Of a stretch of DNA of 64,000 bases, positions 21,066 to 29,872 are shown piece by piece. Position 1 is the stretch's first letter; every line of letters begins with the position of its first letter. The stretch covers positions 28,715-92,714 of the forward strand of contig UQOX01000005.1 in NCBI GenBank assembly GCA_900542765.1, in the 5' to 3' direction. The notes beneath the pieces were generated by a model that worked only from the letters and a program-made list of their open reading frames with translations, ran no database searches and was not told the DNA's origin. This DNA comes from an uncultured Porphyromonadaceae bacterium. GTDB lineage: Bacteria > Bacteroidota > Bacteroidia > Bacteroidales > UBA11471. The translations under genes and the position numbers were made by a program.

Positions 21066-22433
21066 ATGAACGATAACGAACGTATCGAAGCCCAGCGTCT
21101 TTTTTTCGGGAAACAAAATCCCCTCTCGCTCAAATACCGGAAGCAATCCCTGAAACGGTTGCAAAAGACCATCATCAAATATGAGCATGAAATAACAACG
21201 GCTCTCGAAAACGACCTGCGCAAGTCGGCCTATGAGAGCTATACCACCGAAATAGGATTTGTCTTGAATGAGCTGCGAAGCACCATCAGCCATCTGCGAC
21301 AGTGGTCAGCCCCGCAACGCCGGCACACCCCGCTCTTCCTTTTCGGCTCGAAAAGCCATGTTACCCACCAGCCCTACGGGCAGGTCCTTCTCCTGGCTCC
21401 CTGGAACTATCCTTTCCAACTGGTCTTTACGCCGCTCATCGGAGCCGTCGCCGCGGGCAACTGCGTGACGGTGAAATGCTCACCCCATGCCCCGCACACC
21501 CAAGAGATATGCCGGCAAATCATCGATGAAAGTTTCGACTGCCGGCATGTCCTGTGCATCGACGCCGACAACCGGGAAACCGACCGACTGCTCGAAATGA
21601 AATGGGATTATATTTTCTATACCGGTGGGCCGGCTTTCGGACGCCGGGTGGCAGCCGCAGCAGCCCGGCACTTGACCCCCGTCACCTTGGAACTGGGCGG
21701 GAAAAGCCCCTGCATCGTGCACCGCGACGCACACCTGGGCTCGGCAGCCCGACGCATCGTATGGGGGAAATTCCTGAACTGCGGTCAGACCTGCATCGCA
21801 CCCGACTATCTATTGGTACATCGCGATGTGGAGGCTGCCTTTATCGAAAGGCTGCGGCAAGAAATCGTGCGACAATATGGTGAAGACCCGCGGCACAACA
21901 GCGACTATCCACGCATTGTCAATCTAAAACGATTCTACGAACTTCTGCTGCTGACCAAACAAGGGGTCATCGAACATGGGGGCACCTACGACGTCGATGA
22001 CTTGTATATGGCCCCCACACTGCTGTCGCACATCACCCCCGACATGCGCATCATGCAGGAGGAGATATTCGGCCCCCTACTCCCGATTCTGACCTACACG
22101 ACACTCGACGAAGCCATCGACTTTGTCAACAGTCGGGAGAAACCGCTGGCTCTCTATTACTTCGGGCAGAAGAAAAAAGAAATCGAAAAGGTCCTGTCAC
22201 ACACCTCCTCGGGAGGAGCATGCGTCAACGACGTGGTTGCACACGTTGCCAATTCCCATCTGCCGTTTGGCGGCATCGGAGAGAGCGGCATGGGACGTTA
22301 CCACGGAAAAGAAAGTTTCTACACATTCAGCCACGCCCGCGCGGTATTAAGAAACACAACGAGGCTCAATCCCGGCATCAAGTTTGCACCGTTTGCCGGG
22401 AAATTGCCTCTTATAAAACGAATCCTGCGTTAA
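21066..22433 (+). CDS. aldehyde dehydrogenase family protein
   Basis: 455-residue NAD(P)-dependent aldehyde dehydrogenase of the short class-3/fatty-aldehyde type, which lacks the long N-terminal extension of other classes. Visible motifs are LLLAPWNYPFQL, the general-base Glu in LELGGKSP near residue 220, and the catalytic Cys in NCGQTCIAPDY near 240; EEIFGPLLPI and PFGGIGESGMG follow. It probably oxidises medium-chain or aromatic aldehydes. Its own promoter precedes it. Its stop codon overlaps the stop codon of the convergent methylglyoxal synthase gene. Confidence 0.93.
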   Translation: MNDNERIEAQRLFFGKQNPLSLKYRKQSLKRLQKTIIKYEHEITTALENDLRKSAYESYTTEIGFVLNELRSTISHLRQWSAPQRRHTPLFLFGSKSHVTHQPYGQVLLLAPWNYPFQLVFTPLIGAVAAGNCVTVKCSPHAPHTQEICRQIIDESFDCRHVLCIDADNRETDRLLEMKWDYIFYTGGPAFGRRVAAAAARHLTPVTLELGGKSPCIVHRDAHLGSAARRIVWGKFLNCGQTCIAPDYLLVHRDVEAAFIERLRQEIVRQYGEDPRHNSDYPRIVNLKRFYELLLLTKQGVIEHGGTYDVDDLYMAPTLLSHITPDMRIMQEEIFGPLLPILTYTTLDEAIDFVNSREKPLALYYFGQKKKEIEKVLSHTSSGGACVNDVVAHVANSHLPFGGIGESGMGRYHGKESFYTFSHARAVLRNTTRLNPGIKFAPFAGKLPLIKRILR

Positions 22434-22909
22434 ACTTTTTCTTGGGCAAGCCGGGCCATTACAGCCTCACGATCGAAGGCAATGTACTTCGGCGTCGAGG
22501 GCACATACTCGTCGTTGTCCCACAACGTGCTGGTAATCATCAGGTCGGCACTGTACCGATTGCAGGCAATAGGCACATTGTGCACGCGGCACTGCCGCAA
22601 CAACATCTGTATGTCGGCCTCATGGGGTTGGGGATTGAGGTCGTCGATAAGGAATATGGCCAGGTTGATTTTGTGTTGTACGACAAGAGCCGCAATCTCG
22701 GCATCACCTCCCAACGGCCCCGAATTCATGCAGGTAATATCGGCCGTAACCCCTTTTTCTTCAAAAGCCTCTTTCACCAAAGAACCGGTTGTACCGGTGC
22801 ACACAAGGTGATGTTTCGACAATTCGTCGGAGTTGAAGACGGCCCATTCCACCAAGTCGGCCTTGCGGTTGTCGTGCGCTACCAGCGCGATGGTCAATTT
22901 TTTCTTCAT
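22430..22909 (-). CDS. mgsA: methylglyoxal synthase
   Basis: 159-residue enzyme converting dihydroxyacetone phosphate to methylglyoxal and phosphate, a bypass used when phosphate is short or sugar phosphates accumulate. ALVAHDNRK at the N-terminus, SGPLGGDAE with the catalytic Asp, and DDLNPQPHEAD with the active-site His and Asp agree with the family. It starts 24 bases after the M16 gene, so it is probably the last gene of the nfeD-kdsB-M16-mgsA operon. The gene overlaps the convergent aldehyde dehydrogenase gene by 4 bases. Confidence 0.95.
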   Translation of the reverse strand: MKKKLTIALVAHDNRKADLVEWAVFNSDELSKHHLVCTGTTGSLVKEAFEEKGVTADITCMNSGPLGGDAEIAALVVQHKINLAIFLIDDLNPQPHEADIQMLLRQCRVHNVPIACNRYSADLMITSTLWDNDEYVPSTPKYIAFDREAVMARLAQEKV

Positions 22910-22933
22910 AATAGTGATATTTTAGGAGAACGG

Positions 22934-24214
22934 TTAATGTTCCTGTCCGGCCACGGTTATGTAGAAGTTTTCCCGACCGAGATAACAACGTGCGGCCGCC
23001 AACAACTGTTCGGCAGTTACCGAGCGTATCGCCTCGAAGCGCCGGTCGAAATAGGAAAAATCGAGGTCGTTGGCCAAGAGCGTCACAAATACCTCGGCCA
23101 ACGAGAAGGGGGAATCGAAAAGGCGCAACAACTCACCGGTCATGTAACTGCGCACCATGTGCAACTCATCGGCTTCGACCGGCTCTTCGCGCAAACGGTC
23201 AAACTCCTTGAAGATTTCTTCGAGAAGGGGTTTCACATACCGGGTCGCCGCCTGCGTCAGCACGACACCGTAAGAGACATCGGGATAGGTAACGACCGAC
23301 GACTGTATGCCATAGGTATATCCTTTTTCTTCGCGAATGTTCGACATGAGACGACTCCCGAAGTATCCGCCAAGAAGGGTGTTGAGCACCCTGAGGAGAT
23401 GATGGTCGGGGTGCTCGCGTCCCACCAGGAAACGACCCACCCGTATGCCCGACTGCAACGCGCCGGCCTTCTCGACAAAGCGGTAATGGTTGCCATCATG
23501 GCAAGAGACCGGGAAATAAAGCGGTGCATGCGCCTCCCCTTGGGGCAGCGCGGCAAAGGTGTCAATGACAGCCGTTTTCATTTCATCGGTTATCCGCCCC
23601 GACAACACAAGCCGGCACTGGCGTGCCGTGTAATAGCGGCGATGGAAGTCTCTCAAATATTGTGTGGTGAGGGTATCGTAGTCGGCGGGCTGTTCCGATT
23701 GTCCATAAGGGTTTTCGGCTCCGAACAACTGTTCTGAAAAAGCCCGCGATGCCAATACGTTGACCTTCATCATATCGACCAAGAGCGCCTGCCGGTTGCG
23801 TTCCCTGAGCGTGGCAAACTCGGCTTCGGGGAAATCGGGCTCGGCCACCAAGGCATAAAGGAGCGGCAGTATGTCGAAGAAATACCGGTTGGCCACATAA
23901 AGCGTAATATAGGTGTTACGCAGGGTGGCCAATGTCTGCAAAGAAGCCCCGTAATAATCGAGCTTCTCGGCAATGTAAGCCGATGAGAGCCCCGCGGCCC
24001 CCTCCCGCAACATGGCAACGGTGTGGCGGGCGGTCAAGGGGTGGGTCTCGTCGACTTTCCCGGCAGAAAAAAGAATATCGAGGCGCGAAAGTTCCTGCTC
24101 GCCCCGGTCAATGACATACAGCGGTATGCCATTGGGAAGCGCAGTGGGTTCGACAACAGGGAATGTCAGCGTCGTGACCTCCCTGACAAGCGGCGGAGTT
24201 GTTCTATCGAGCAT
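22934..24214 (-). CDS. M16-family (insulinase-like) protein without catalytic motif
   Basis: 426 residues from the ATG at 24214, chosen because upstream sequence belongs to kdsB. The fold of M16B peptidases is clear: two repeats, and the FGSRLMSNIREEKGYTYG segment that carries the Arg/Tyr substrate-binding pair of non-catalytic subunits. The zinc motif HxxEH should fall near residues 64-68, but the sequence there is RHTVAMLREG, so the protein cannot bind zinc in the usual way. No signal peptide is seen, suggesting a cytosolic location. It is likely a partner subunit of an active M16 protein encoded elsewhere, which is inference. Confidence 0.85.
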   Translation of the reverse strand: MLDRTTPPLVREVTTLTFPVVEPTALPNGIPLYVIDRGEQELSRLDILFSAGKVDETHPLTARHTVAMLREGAAGLSSAYIAEKLDYYGASLQTLATLRNTYITLYVANRYFFDILPLLYALVAEPDFPEAEFATLRERNRQALLVDMMKVNVLASRAFSEQLFGAENPYGQSEQPADYDTLTTQYLRDFHRRYYTARQCRLVLSGRITDEMKTAVIDTFAALPQGEAHAPLYFPVSCHDGNHYRFVEKAGALQSGIRVGRFLVGREHPDHHLLRVLNTLLGGYFGSRLMSNIREEKGYTYGIQSSVVTYPDVSYGVVLTQAATRYVKPLLEEIFKEFDRLREEPVEADELHMVRSYMTGELLRLFDSPFSLAEVFVTLLANDLDFSYFDRRFEAIRSVTAEQLLAAARCYLGRENFYITVAGQEH

Positions 24215-24222
24215 GCGACGTC

Positions 24223-24981
24223 TTACTTTTGAGATAAGGAATCGAGAAAACGCAGGGCTTTTTCGAGGTCGTCGGGGGTATCGATGCCGATGGTTTCCTG
24301 CGTCGTAATCCCCACCTTTATGCGATAACCGTTTTGCAACCAACGAAGTTGTTCGAGCGACTCGGCAATTTCGAGCGACGACTGGGGCAGCCGGGTAATT
24401 TCCTTCAACACATCGGCCCGATAGGCATACATGCCGATGTGCTTGTAAAACGTATGACGGCTCAGCCACTCACTCGTGGGACAGTTGCGCAAATAGGGAA
24501 TGACCGAGCGGCTGAAATAAAGAGCCTCCCCGGCATCGTTGAGGACGACCTTGGGCGAGTTGGGGTTGAACAGAGCCGCTTCCCCGTCGGCTTCGGAAAA
24601 GGGCTTCACCAGCGTGGCAATCTGTGTCGAAGGGGTGTCGAAACACGCCATGATGGCTTCTATCTGCCGGGGCTGGATAAAGGGCTCATCGCCTTGTATG
24701 TTGATGATGACCTCTTCCCCGCCACCGATGCGTTCGTAGGCTTCCCAACAACGGTCGGTACCCGAGCGATGGGTTTCGGAGGTCATGACGGCACGTCCGC
24801 CGAAGTCGTGCACGGCTTGGCAGATGCGGGCATCGTCGGTCGCCACATAGACGGCAGAAAGGCACGACGACACCTGTTCATAGACGCGCTGTATCATGGT
24901 CTTTCCCCGCATGTCGACAAGAGGCTTGCCGGGAAAACGGGTCGATGCATAACGGGCAGGGATTATGGCAATAAATTTCAT
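24223..24981 (-). CDS. kdsB: CMP-KDO synthetase (3-deoxy-manno-octulosonate cytidylyltransferase)
   Basis: 252-residue enzyme that activates KDO with CTP for lipid A-core synthesis. The N-terminal [16 protein letters not shown] is the nucleotide-binding signature; [22 protein letters not shown] and the C-terminal region [14 protein letters not shown] complete the family pattern. Length is standard. Its start overlaps the stop of the upstream nfeD-like gene by 4 bases, so translation is probably coupled; the M16 gene follows 8 bases later. Confidence 0.96.
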   Translation of the reverse strand: MKFIAIIPARYASTRFPGKPLVDMRGKTMIQRVYEQVSSCLSAVYVATDDARICQAVHDFGGRAVMTSETHRSGTDRCWEAYERIGGGEEVIINIQGDEPFIQPRQIEAIMACFDTPSTQIATLVKPFSEADGEAALFNPNSPKVVLNDAGEALYFSRSVIPYLRNCPTSEWLSRHTFYKHIGMYAYRADVLKEITRLPQSSLEIAESLEQLRWLQNGYRIKVGITTQETIGIDTPDDLEKALRFLDSLSQK

Positions 24982-26396
24982 GGTTTGTCAGGATTTAACG
25001 GTACGACATAGAGTTGCATATTTTCGACCTTCACGACCTTGACCGGAGTCCCGGCTTCGAGATAGGTGTTGTGATAGGAGATGGCATCATAATCATCGGC
25101 ATCGATGCGCACCTTCCCCGAAGGCCGCATCACGGTAACGGCAAGACCTTCGCGGCCGACCATGGCCGTGAGGTGTCCCGGCACGGCGACATATCCATCT
25201 TCGATGTTCTGCTCGGCATGCAGAGCGACACGATAAAAGAGTCCTTTGCGACCGATGCGCTTCATCAGGAAGAGCGACAACAGCACAGTGCCGAGCAGTC
25301 CGCCCAAGACGACAATCAGGCCGCGGGTGATGCTATCGACAGGGACCCAAAAGAAATTGAAATCGGTGTTGTTGAGCAAGGCCAGCAGAAGGCCGCCGAA
25401 GAAACAGATGAGCCCCAATATGCCGGCGACCCCGAATCCCGGGATTACCAGCAATTCGAGCACGAGCAAAATAACCCCCAGTATGAAAATGAGGATTTCC
25501 CACGAAGCCGCCAAGCCGGAAAAATACAACGGCACGAAATAGAGCACGGCCGCAATAATCGAAACGGCCAGTGGCAGCCCCACACCGGGCGTCTGCAACT
25601 CAAAATAGATGCCGCCGATTATCAACATGATGAGGATTCCTTGCACCACGGGATTTTGCAAAAAGCCCACCAAATTGTCGAAGAACGTGGGGGCATAACG
25701 TTCAATCGCATAATCGTCGTAACCGAGGCGCGAGACGACAATCTCATCGACGCTCTCGGCAAGCGCCTCGCAATAGCCCCAACGGAGCGCCTCGCGGGCG
25801 GTCAGGGTGAGTACCTTGGTCGAGTCGCACAGGCCGGGCACGACAATGCGCTCATCGACCATGGCCTCGGCTATTTGCGGATCGCGCCGCCATCGCAACT
25901 CGACTCCGCCGTCGGCGGCAGGCACGGTATCATACCCCTGCGCCTCGGCCGTGGAACGTATGGTGGCCCGCATATAGGATTGGTACTTGTCGGGCATGGC
26001 AGCCCCCGTCTGGTCGACGACGGTCGCCGCCCCGATATTGGCCCCCTCGCGCATGTAGATGCTGTCGCAGGCAATGGCTATCAAAGCCCCGGCCGACGCA
26101 GCGTTGTTGTCGATAAAGGCATAGACGGGTATGGGACTGTTGAGAATGAGCGTGCGTATCGAATCGGCATGCACGACCGTGCCTCCGTAGGTGTTGAGCC
26201 GCAGAATGATGGCCTGAGACTCCGCATTACGAGCCTCTTCGTAACCTTTCTGCATGTAACGCCAAGTCGTCGGACCGATTTCCTTGTCGATGTCGATGTG
26301 GTAAAAAAGAGGCTTGGCCGAAACGGTTTCGGCAGCCTGCATAGGCACCGGAAAGGTGAGAATGGAAAGGATAAGAAGGAATAGTAAATTTTTCAT
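24978..26396 (-). CDS. NfeD-family membrane serine protease (ClpP-class)
   Basis: 472 residues: signal peptide (1 to about 22), an extracytoplasmic ClpP/SppA-like protease domain in which [12 protein letters not shown] supplies the candidate catalytic serine, a group of four or so membrane helices around residues 240-370, and a C-terminal soluble OB-fold NfeD domain ([18 protein letters not shown]). Long NfeD proteins cleave stomatin-like partners; no stomatin gene lies in this window. First gene of the minus-strand run nfeD-kdsB-M16-mgsA, overlapping kdsB by 4 bases. Confidence 0.9.
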   Translation of the reverse strand: MKNLLFLLILSILTFPVPMQAAETVSAKPLFYHIDIDKEIGPTTWRYMQKGYEEARNAESQAIILRLNTYGGTVVHADSIRTLILNSPIPVYAFIDNNAASAGALIAIACDSIYMREGANIGAATVVDQTGAAMPDKYQSYMRATIRSTAEAQGYDTVPAADGGVELRWRRDPQIAEAMVDERIVVPGLCDSTKVLTLTAREALRWGYCEALAESVDEIVVSRLGYDDYAIERYAPTFFDNLVGFLQNPVVQGILIMLIIGGIYFELQTPGVGLPLAVSIIAAVLYFVPLYFSGLAASWEILIFILGVILLVLELLVIPGFGVAGILGLICFFGGLLLALLNNTDFNFFWVPVDSITRGLIVVLGGLLGTVLLSLFLMKRIGRKGLFYRVALHAEQNIEDGYVAVPGHLTAMVGREGLAVTVMRPSGKVRIDADDYDAISYHNTYLEAGTPVKVVKVENMQLYVVPLNPDKP

Positions 26397-26594
26397 GACA
26401 ACGGGTTCTGTGACGAAGTTACATTTTTTTATCGGAAAAACAGGTCAGCCGGGAAATATTTTCATCGGAATTTCACATGTAACTCTTTTTTATATAACGG
26501 GGCACACGGCATTAAAGGTGATAAAGCTATGTTATTTAACAGATTACAGATTTATTTTTATATTAAAAAATTTTTCTTTCGGCACCTGGCGCCC

Positions 26595-26602
26595 TATATT
26601 TG
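26595..26602 (+). promoter_or_regulatory. promoter -7 box for the ECF sigma gene
   Basis: TATATTTG matches TAnnTTTG. A TTTC at about 26577-26580 is a poor -33 candidate. Transcription should start near 26607, which argues against the upstream in-frame starts at 26600 and 26615 and for the ATG at 26657. The rest of 26397-26594 is AT-rich and holds nothing else I can identify. Confidence 0.55.
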
Positions 26603-26656
26603 CAGGGTATTCACATGAATACACACCGTTACTCAATCATTACAAATTTTTTATCA

Positions 26657-27160
26657 ATGGAATCACAACTGTTTGTGGAGAAGCTCTTGCAATTGCAAGA
26701 CAATCTGCTGAATTTTGCCTACATGCTCACCAGCGACCGTGACGAAGCCGAAGACCTATTGCAAGACACAACCCTGAAAGCACTCGACAACCGCGACAAG
26801 TATATCGACAACATCAATTTCAAGGGTTGGGTTTTCACCATCATGCGCAACATCTTCATCAACAACTACCGCAAAGGCGTGCGTAACCAGACCATCATCG
26901 ACCAAACCGAAGATTTGTACCACCTCAACCTGCCGCAAGAGTCGGGATTCGACACGCCCGACGGTTCGCTTTCGGTGAAAGAGATTTCAAAAGCCATCAA
27001 CAAATTTCCCGATGAATATAAGATTCCCTTCTCGATGCATGTGGCCGGATTCAAATATCAGGAAATCGCCGAGAAGATGGGACTCCCGCTGGGTACGGTA
27101 AAGAGCCGCATATTCTTTGCCCGCCAACGGTTGCAGGTCATTCTCAAAGATTATCGGTAA
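26657..27160 (+). CDS. ECF-type RNA polymerase sigma factor
   Basis: 167 residues from the ATG at 26657 (MESQLFVEKLLQL). Sigma region 2 is seen in DRDEAEDLLQDTTLKAL with the following FKGWVFTIMRNIFINNYRK, and region 4 in YQEIAEKMGLPLGTVKSRIFFARQRL, a helix-turn-helix for -35-type elements. There is no anti-sigma factor next to it, unlike the SusC-linked ECF systems of this phylum, so its control is not evident. Its stop codon abuts the stop codon of the convergent porin gene with no base between them. Confidence 0.93.
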   Translation: MESQLFVEKLLQLQDNLLNFAYMLTSDRDEAEDLLQDTTLKALDNRDKYIDNINFKGWVFTIMRNIFINNYRKGVRNQTIIDQTEDLYHLNLPQESGFDTPDGSLSVKEISKAINKFPDEYKIPFSMHVAGFKYQEIAEKMGLPLGTVKSRIFFARQRLQVILKDYR

Positions 27161-29149
27161 TCAGTTGGCGAAGTTGACGCAGAGGCCAAATTGCAACATG
27201 GCGGGATTGTAGGGATAATTGGGCATGAGGAAATAATTGTTGCCGCCGAACAGTCCCTGGTTGAAATGGGTGTACATGACATAGAAACGCACCATCTTCA
27301 TCTTCATGTTGGCATAGACGTTCATAAGCGGATAATTGCCCACTTTCACCTCGTCCTGGGTGTGGAACGAGAGAGTGGCCGGCTGGTATGCCTCGGCATA
27401 GTAAGAGGTGTGGTATTTGCAATCGACCCCGAATTGCACCTGCAACACCTTGGCTATCTTGAAGTCGAGATACATCTGCGCATAGGCGCTCAAATCGGGC
27501 AAGGGTATCACTTTGGAGTCGCTCGATTTCTGATACACCGCTTCGAGGTCGAGGTTGAAGATGCCCCATTTTATCTTCTGCTTTACCATGGCACTGAAAA
27601 TCTGCAAGATGCGGTCGTCTTGCCGGGGCAGGCAATCGTTGTCGAAATAGACGTGGTTCTGCACATTTTCGACACCGACATTAATGATGGTTCCGGTGGC
27701 CGGCAAGGAAAACTCCCCGCCTACACGGAATTTACGCGTCTTGCCGAAATTGTTTTCCCAAATGAAATGGTTCGAGACATAGTGCCGGTAATAAAATGCC
27801 GGCGTCAGATTCTTGAAGAAGCCGTAAGCCCGCAACTGCACCGTGGTCTTGCGTATGTTGAAACGGGTCTGTATCTCCCCGTTGATGTCGGTGGCACCCG
27901 CATCGACACCGATCAGGCCCACCTTCCCATCGACCGTGTATGTCAGCAATTCACCTTGTTGCTTCGACAGGACGCCGCCCACCCACAAGACATTCTCGGT
28001 ATAGATTTTGGGGGATTGCACGACACTATACAAGGCGGCATTATCGCCGGCATCGAGCATCGGCGTTGAAGGAGGAGTGAGCATGATGCCGGGTATGACA
28101 TCGCTCATCAACGTAAAGCGTCGCACCTCGTGCGTGAGGTAGGCCGACATGCCCATCTTGGCGTATTTGTTAAACCCTTCGAGCAACGAAATGCCCAACG
28201 TGTTTTTCAGCGACCAATATTGGGTCGAGTCATTGGTACCGTTTTCGCTGAAATAGGTGTTTTTGAAGAATGCCGTGTCTTCTCGTGCCGACTGATTGAC
28301 AAACCGCCGCATGTTGTTGTTGTACTCTATCGTGTGGATAAAGCTGGTAACCGGCGTAAAGACTTCGACCGTGGTCGTATCGTCGACCTGTTGTGTCTTG
28401 TAAAATCCGAGATTGTAACGCTGGGTGAGATAATAGTTCTGCCCCCGCACCCGGTTGAAGGCATTGTAGAGATAAACGGGTATCGACTGCGAATCGAACG
28501 AGCCTTGTCCCGAAGCCACCTCGTCGGGGTCGAGAATAAACTGCGTGTCGGAAATGCCGCCATTCTCCTGCGATACGAAATTATAGGTATTGGCAAAGGC
28601 GTGCATCTGGTAACGGTCGCCTATGTAGGAACCGGCCACCTGCCACGACAAATCCTTATTTCCCTGGTGGTCGTAATTTCCTCGGGAATAGAGATATTGT
28701 ATGCCGGCAGCTATGGCCAAACGCTTGTTGACGTTGCCCGAGAACTCGGCTTTGAGGTCTTCCTGCTTGGTCTGCTTTCCCCCGCCGAAGAGGTACGACG
28801 CCAGCGTCATGGGTATGCGGGTGTTGTAATAGGTATAGTTCGCCGGCGTATAGATAAGGTAGTCGTAGGGCTGCTTGAAGATGAATTGCGGCATATCGGG
28901 ACGGTCGAAAAAGACCTTCGACATCGAGGCACCGCCCAAGTTTCCCGTGTAGGAATAGGCCGTGGAATAAGAAATGGGCAAATCGGTATTGTAGAAATTA
29001 TCGATGAGCGTATCCATCGGTACCCGATAGGGTGTTCCCAAGGGCTGGGACAGCCGCCACGCATAGGGCTCTCCTATCACCTGCTTCTTGGCGGCATATC
29101 CACATATCACCGACCACGCCAAAAGAGAAAATACCAATAACCTCTTCAT
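27161..29149 (-). CDS. large putative porin, outer-membrane beta-barrel
   Basis: 662 residues from the ATG at 29149, which opens a signal peptide (MKRLLVFSLLAWSVICGYAA); the longer frame adds 14 residues without any signal character. The mature protein is rich in Tyr, Asn and alternating hydrophobic strands to the very end, and finishes in FGLCVNFAN, as expected for a beta-barrel. It matches my memory of the Bacteroidetes family annotated simply as 'putative porin'. No plug domain, TonB box or enzymatic motif is visible. Substrate is unknown. Confidence 0.82.
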   Translation of the reverse strand: MKRLLVFSLLAWSVICGYAAKKQVIGEPYAWRLSQPLGTPYRVPMDTLIDNFYNTDLPISYSTAYSYTGNLGGASMSKVFFDRPDMPQFIFKQPYDYLIYTPANYTYYNTRIPMTLASYLFGGGKQTKQEDLKAEFSGNVNKRLAIAAGIQYLYSRGNYDHQGNKDLSWQVAGSYIGDRYQMHAFANTYNFVSQENGGISDTQFILDPDEVASGQGSFDSQSIPVYLYNAFNRVRGQNYYLTQRYNLGFYKTQQVDDTTTVEVFTPVTSFIHTIEYNNNMRRFVNQSAREDTAFFKNTYFSENGTNDSTQYWSLKNTLGISLLEGFNKYAKMGMSAYLTHEVRRFTLMSDVIPGIMLTPPSTPMLDAGDNAALYSVVQSPKIYTENVLWVGGVLSKQQGELLTYTVDGKVGLIGVDAGATDINGEIQTRFNIRKTTVQLRAYGFFKNLTPAFYYRHYVSNHFIWENNFGKTRKFRVGGEFSLPATGTIINVGVENVQNHVYFDNDCLPRQDDRILQIFSAMVKQKIKWGIFNLDLEAVYQKSSDSKVIPLPDLSAYAQMYLDFKIAKVLQVQFGVDCKYHTSYYAEAYQPATLSFHTQDEVKVGNYPLMNVYANMKMKMVRFYVMYTHFNQGLFGGNNYFLMPNYPYNPAMLQFGLCVNFAN

Positions 29150-29150
29150 A

Positions 29151-29181
29151 TTCGCGTGCAAATATACGCATAATACGCGAA
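29151..29181 (-). promoter_or_regulatory. inverted repeat and possible promoter of the porin gene
   Basis: TTCGCG 29151-29156 and CGCGAA 29176-29181 form an inverted repeat with a 19-base spacer that contains, on the minus strand, TATATTTG (29166-29159), a -7 box. If used, the message would start only a few bases before the ATG at 29149. The remaining bases to 29339 hold nothing recognisable. Confidence 0.35.
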
Positions 29182-29339
29182 CAACTCCCATCGCTCTTCC
29201 TAAAAAGAGAGAAAAGGAGTTGCACTTGCTTACACAATCTTACGGAAAATCCCGGTTTGTCTTCAAAATAAAATCGGGGAATTGACATTTAATATTATTA
29301 CAACAGCCGCTAAAAAACGAAAGAAGAGCGATAAATTTA

Positions 29340-29870
29340 TTACTCTGTAATTTTCAATTTATTTGAAATAAATAATTTGTATTCATTAGAACAATCCTCT
29401 TTCTTGTAAACTATAACATCGGGCATCATATTTCCTATGGACTTTTTAGGGAGTCGCAAACATTCTGAATTACGCTTAAAATGTATCCATTCATTTATAA
29501 GATACACATTCTTATCCGGTAAAGTTTTATTTATGACATTTAATAGTTCACCTTCGGCAGCAAAATACGAGGTAAGCATCTTTTCTACAAGTATGACATC
29601 TTGGTGTATAGCTCTTTTATTAACTATTGTTCCTATCCAAATTTCATTAATATATGAAAACTCATTAATATGATGATTTTTATCGTTTAATCTATCCGTC
29701 AACAATTTTCTTTCTGCCTTACCAATATAATAATGAATCTGGTTTTTTAAGTTTTTCTTCTTTCCACTTATCAAATACAAATTAAACGTCGTCTTTTGAG
29801 AAATTTCCCATTTTCTAACTTGTTCTACCTGAAATGGGCCATACCACCTTACAACAAAAACTTTTTCCAT
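29340..29870 (-). CDS. GIY-YIG-domain protein (small)
   Basis: 176 aa, AT-rich and unlike its neighbours in composition. The segment FNLYLISGKK (30-39) followed by HYYIGKAE (46-53) fits the GIY and YIG strands of this nuclease fold; Arg60 in LTDRLN, Glu96 in LVEKML and Asn114 in NVINKTLP sit where the catalytic Arg, Glu and Asn are expected. It has no extra DNA-binding domain that I can recognise. Its ATG is 2 bases after the stop codon of a second GIY-YIG gene, so the two are surely expressed together. The fold call is moderately secure; the biological role is unknown. Confidence 0.65.
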   Translation of the reverse strand: MEKVFVVRWYGPFQVEQVRKWEISQKTTFNLYLISGKKKNLKNQIHYYIGKAERKLLTDRLNDKNHHINEFSYINEIWIGTIVNKRAIHQDVILVEKMLTSYFAAEGELLNVINKTLPDKNVYLINEWIHFKRNSECLRLPKKSIGNMMPDVIVYKKEDCSNEYKLFISNKLKITE

Positions 29871-29872
29871 AT

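Noticed and set aside
24215..24469. Extended N-terminus of the M16 protein
   Set aside because: The added residues are the antiparallel or shifted reading of kdsB coding sequence; the ATG at 24214 is 8 bases after the kdsB stop.
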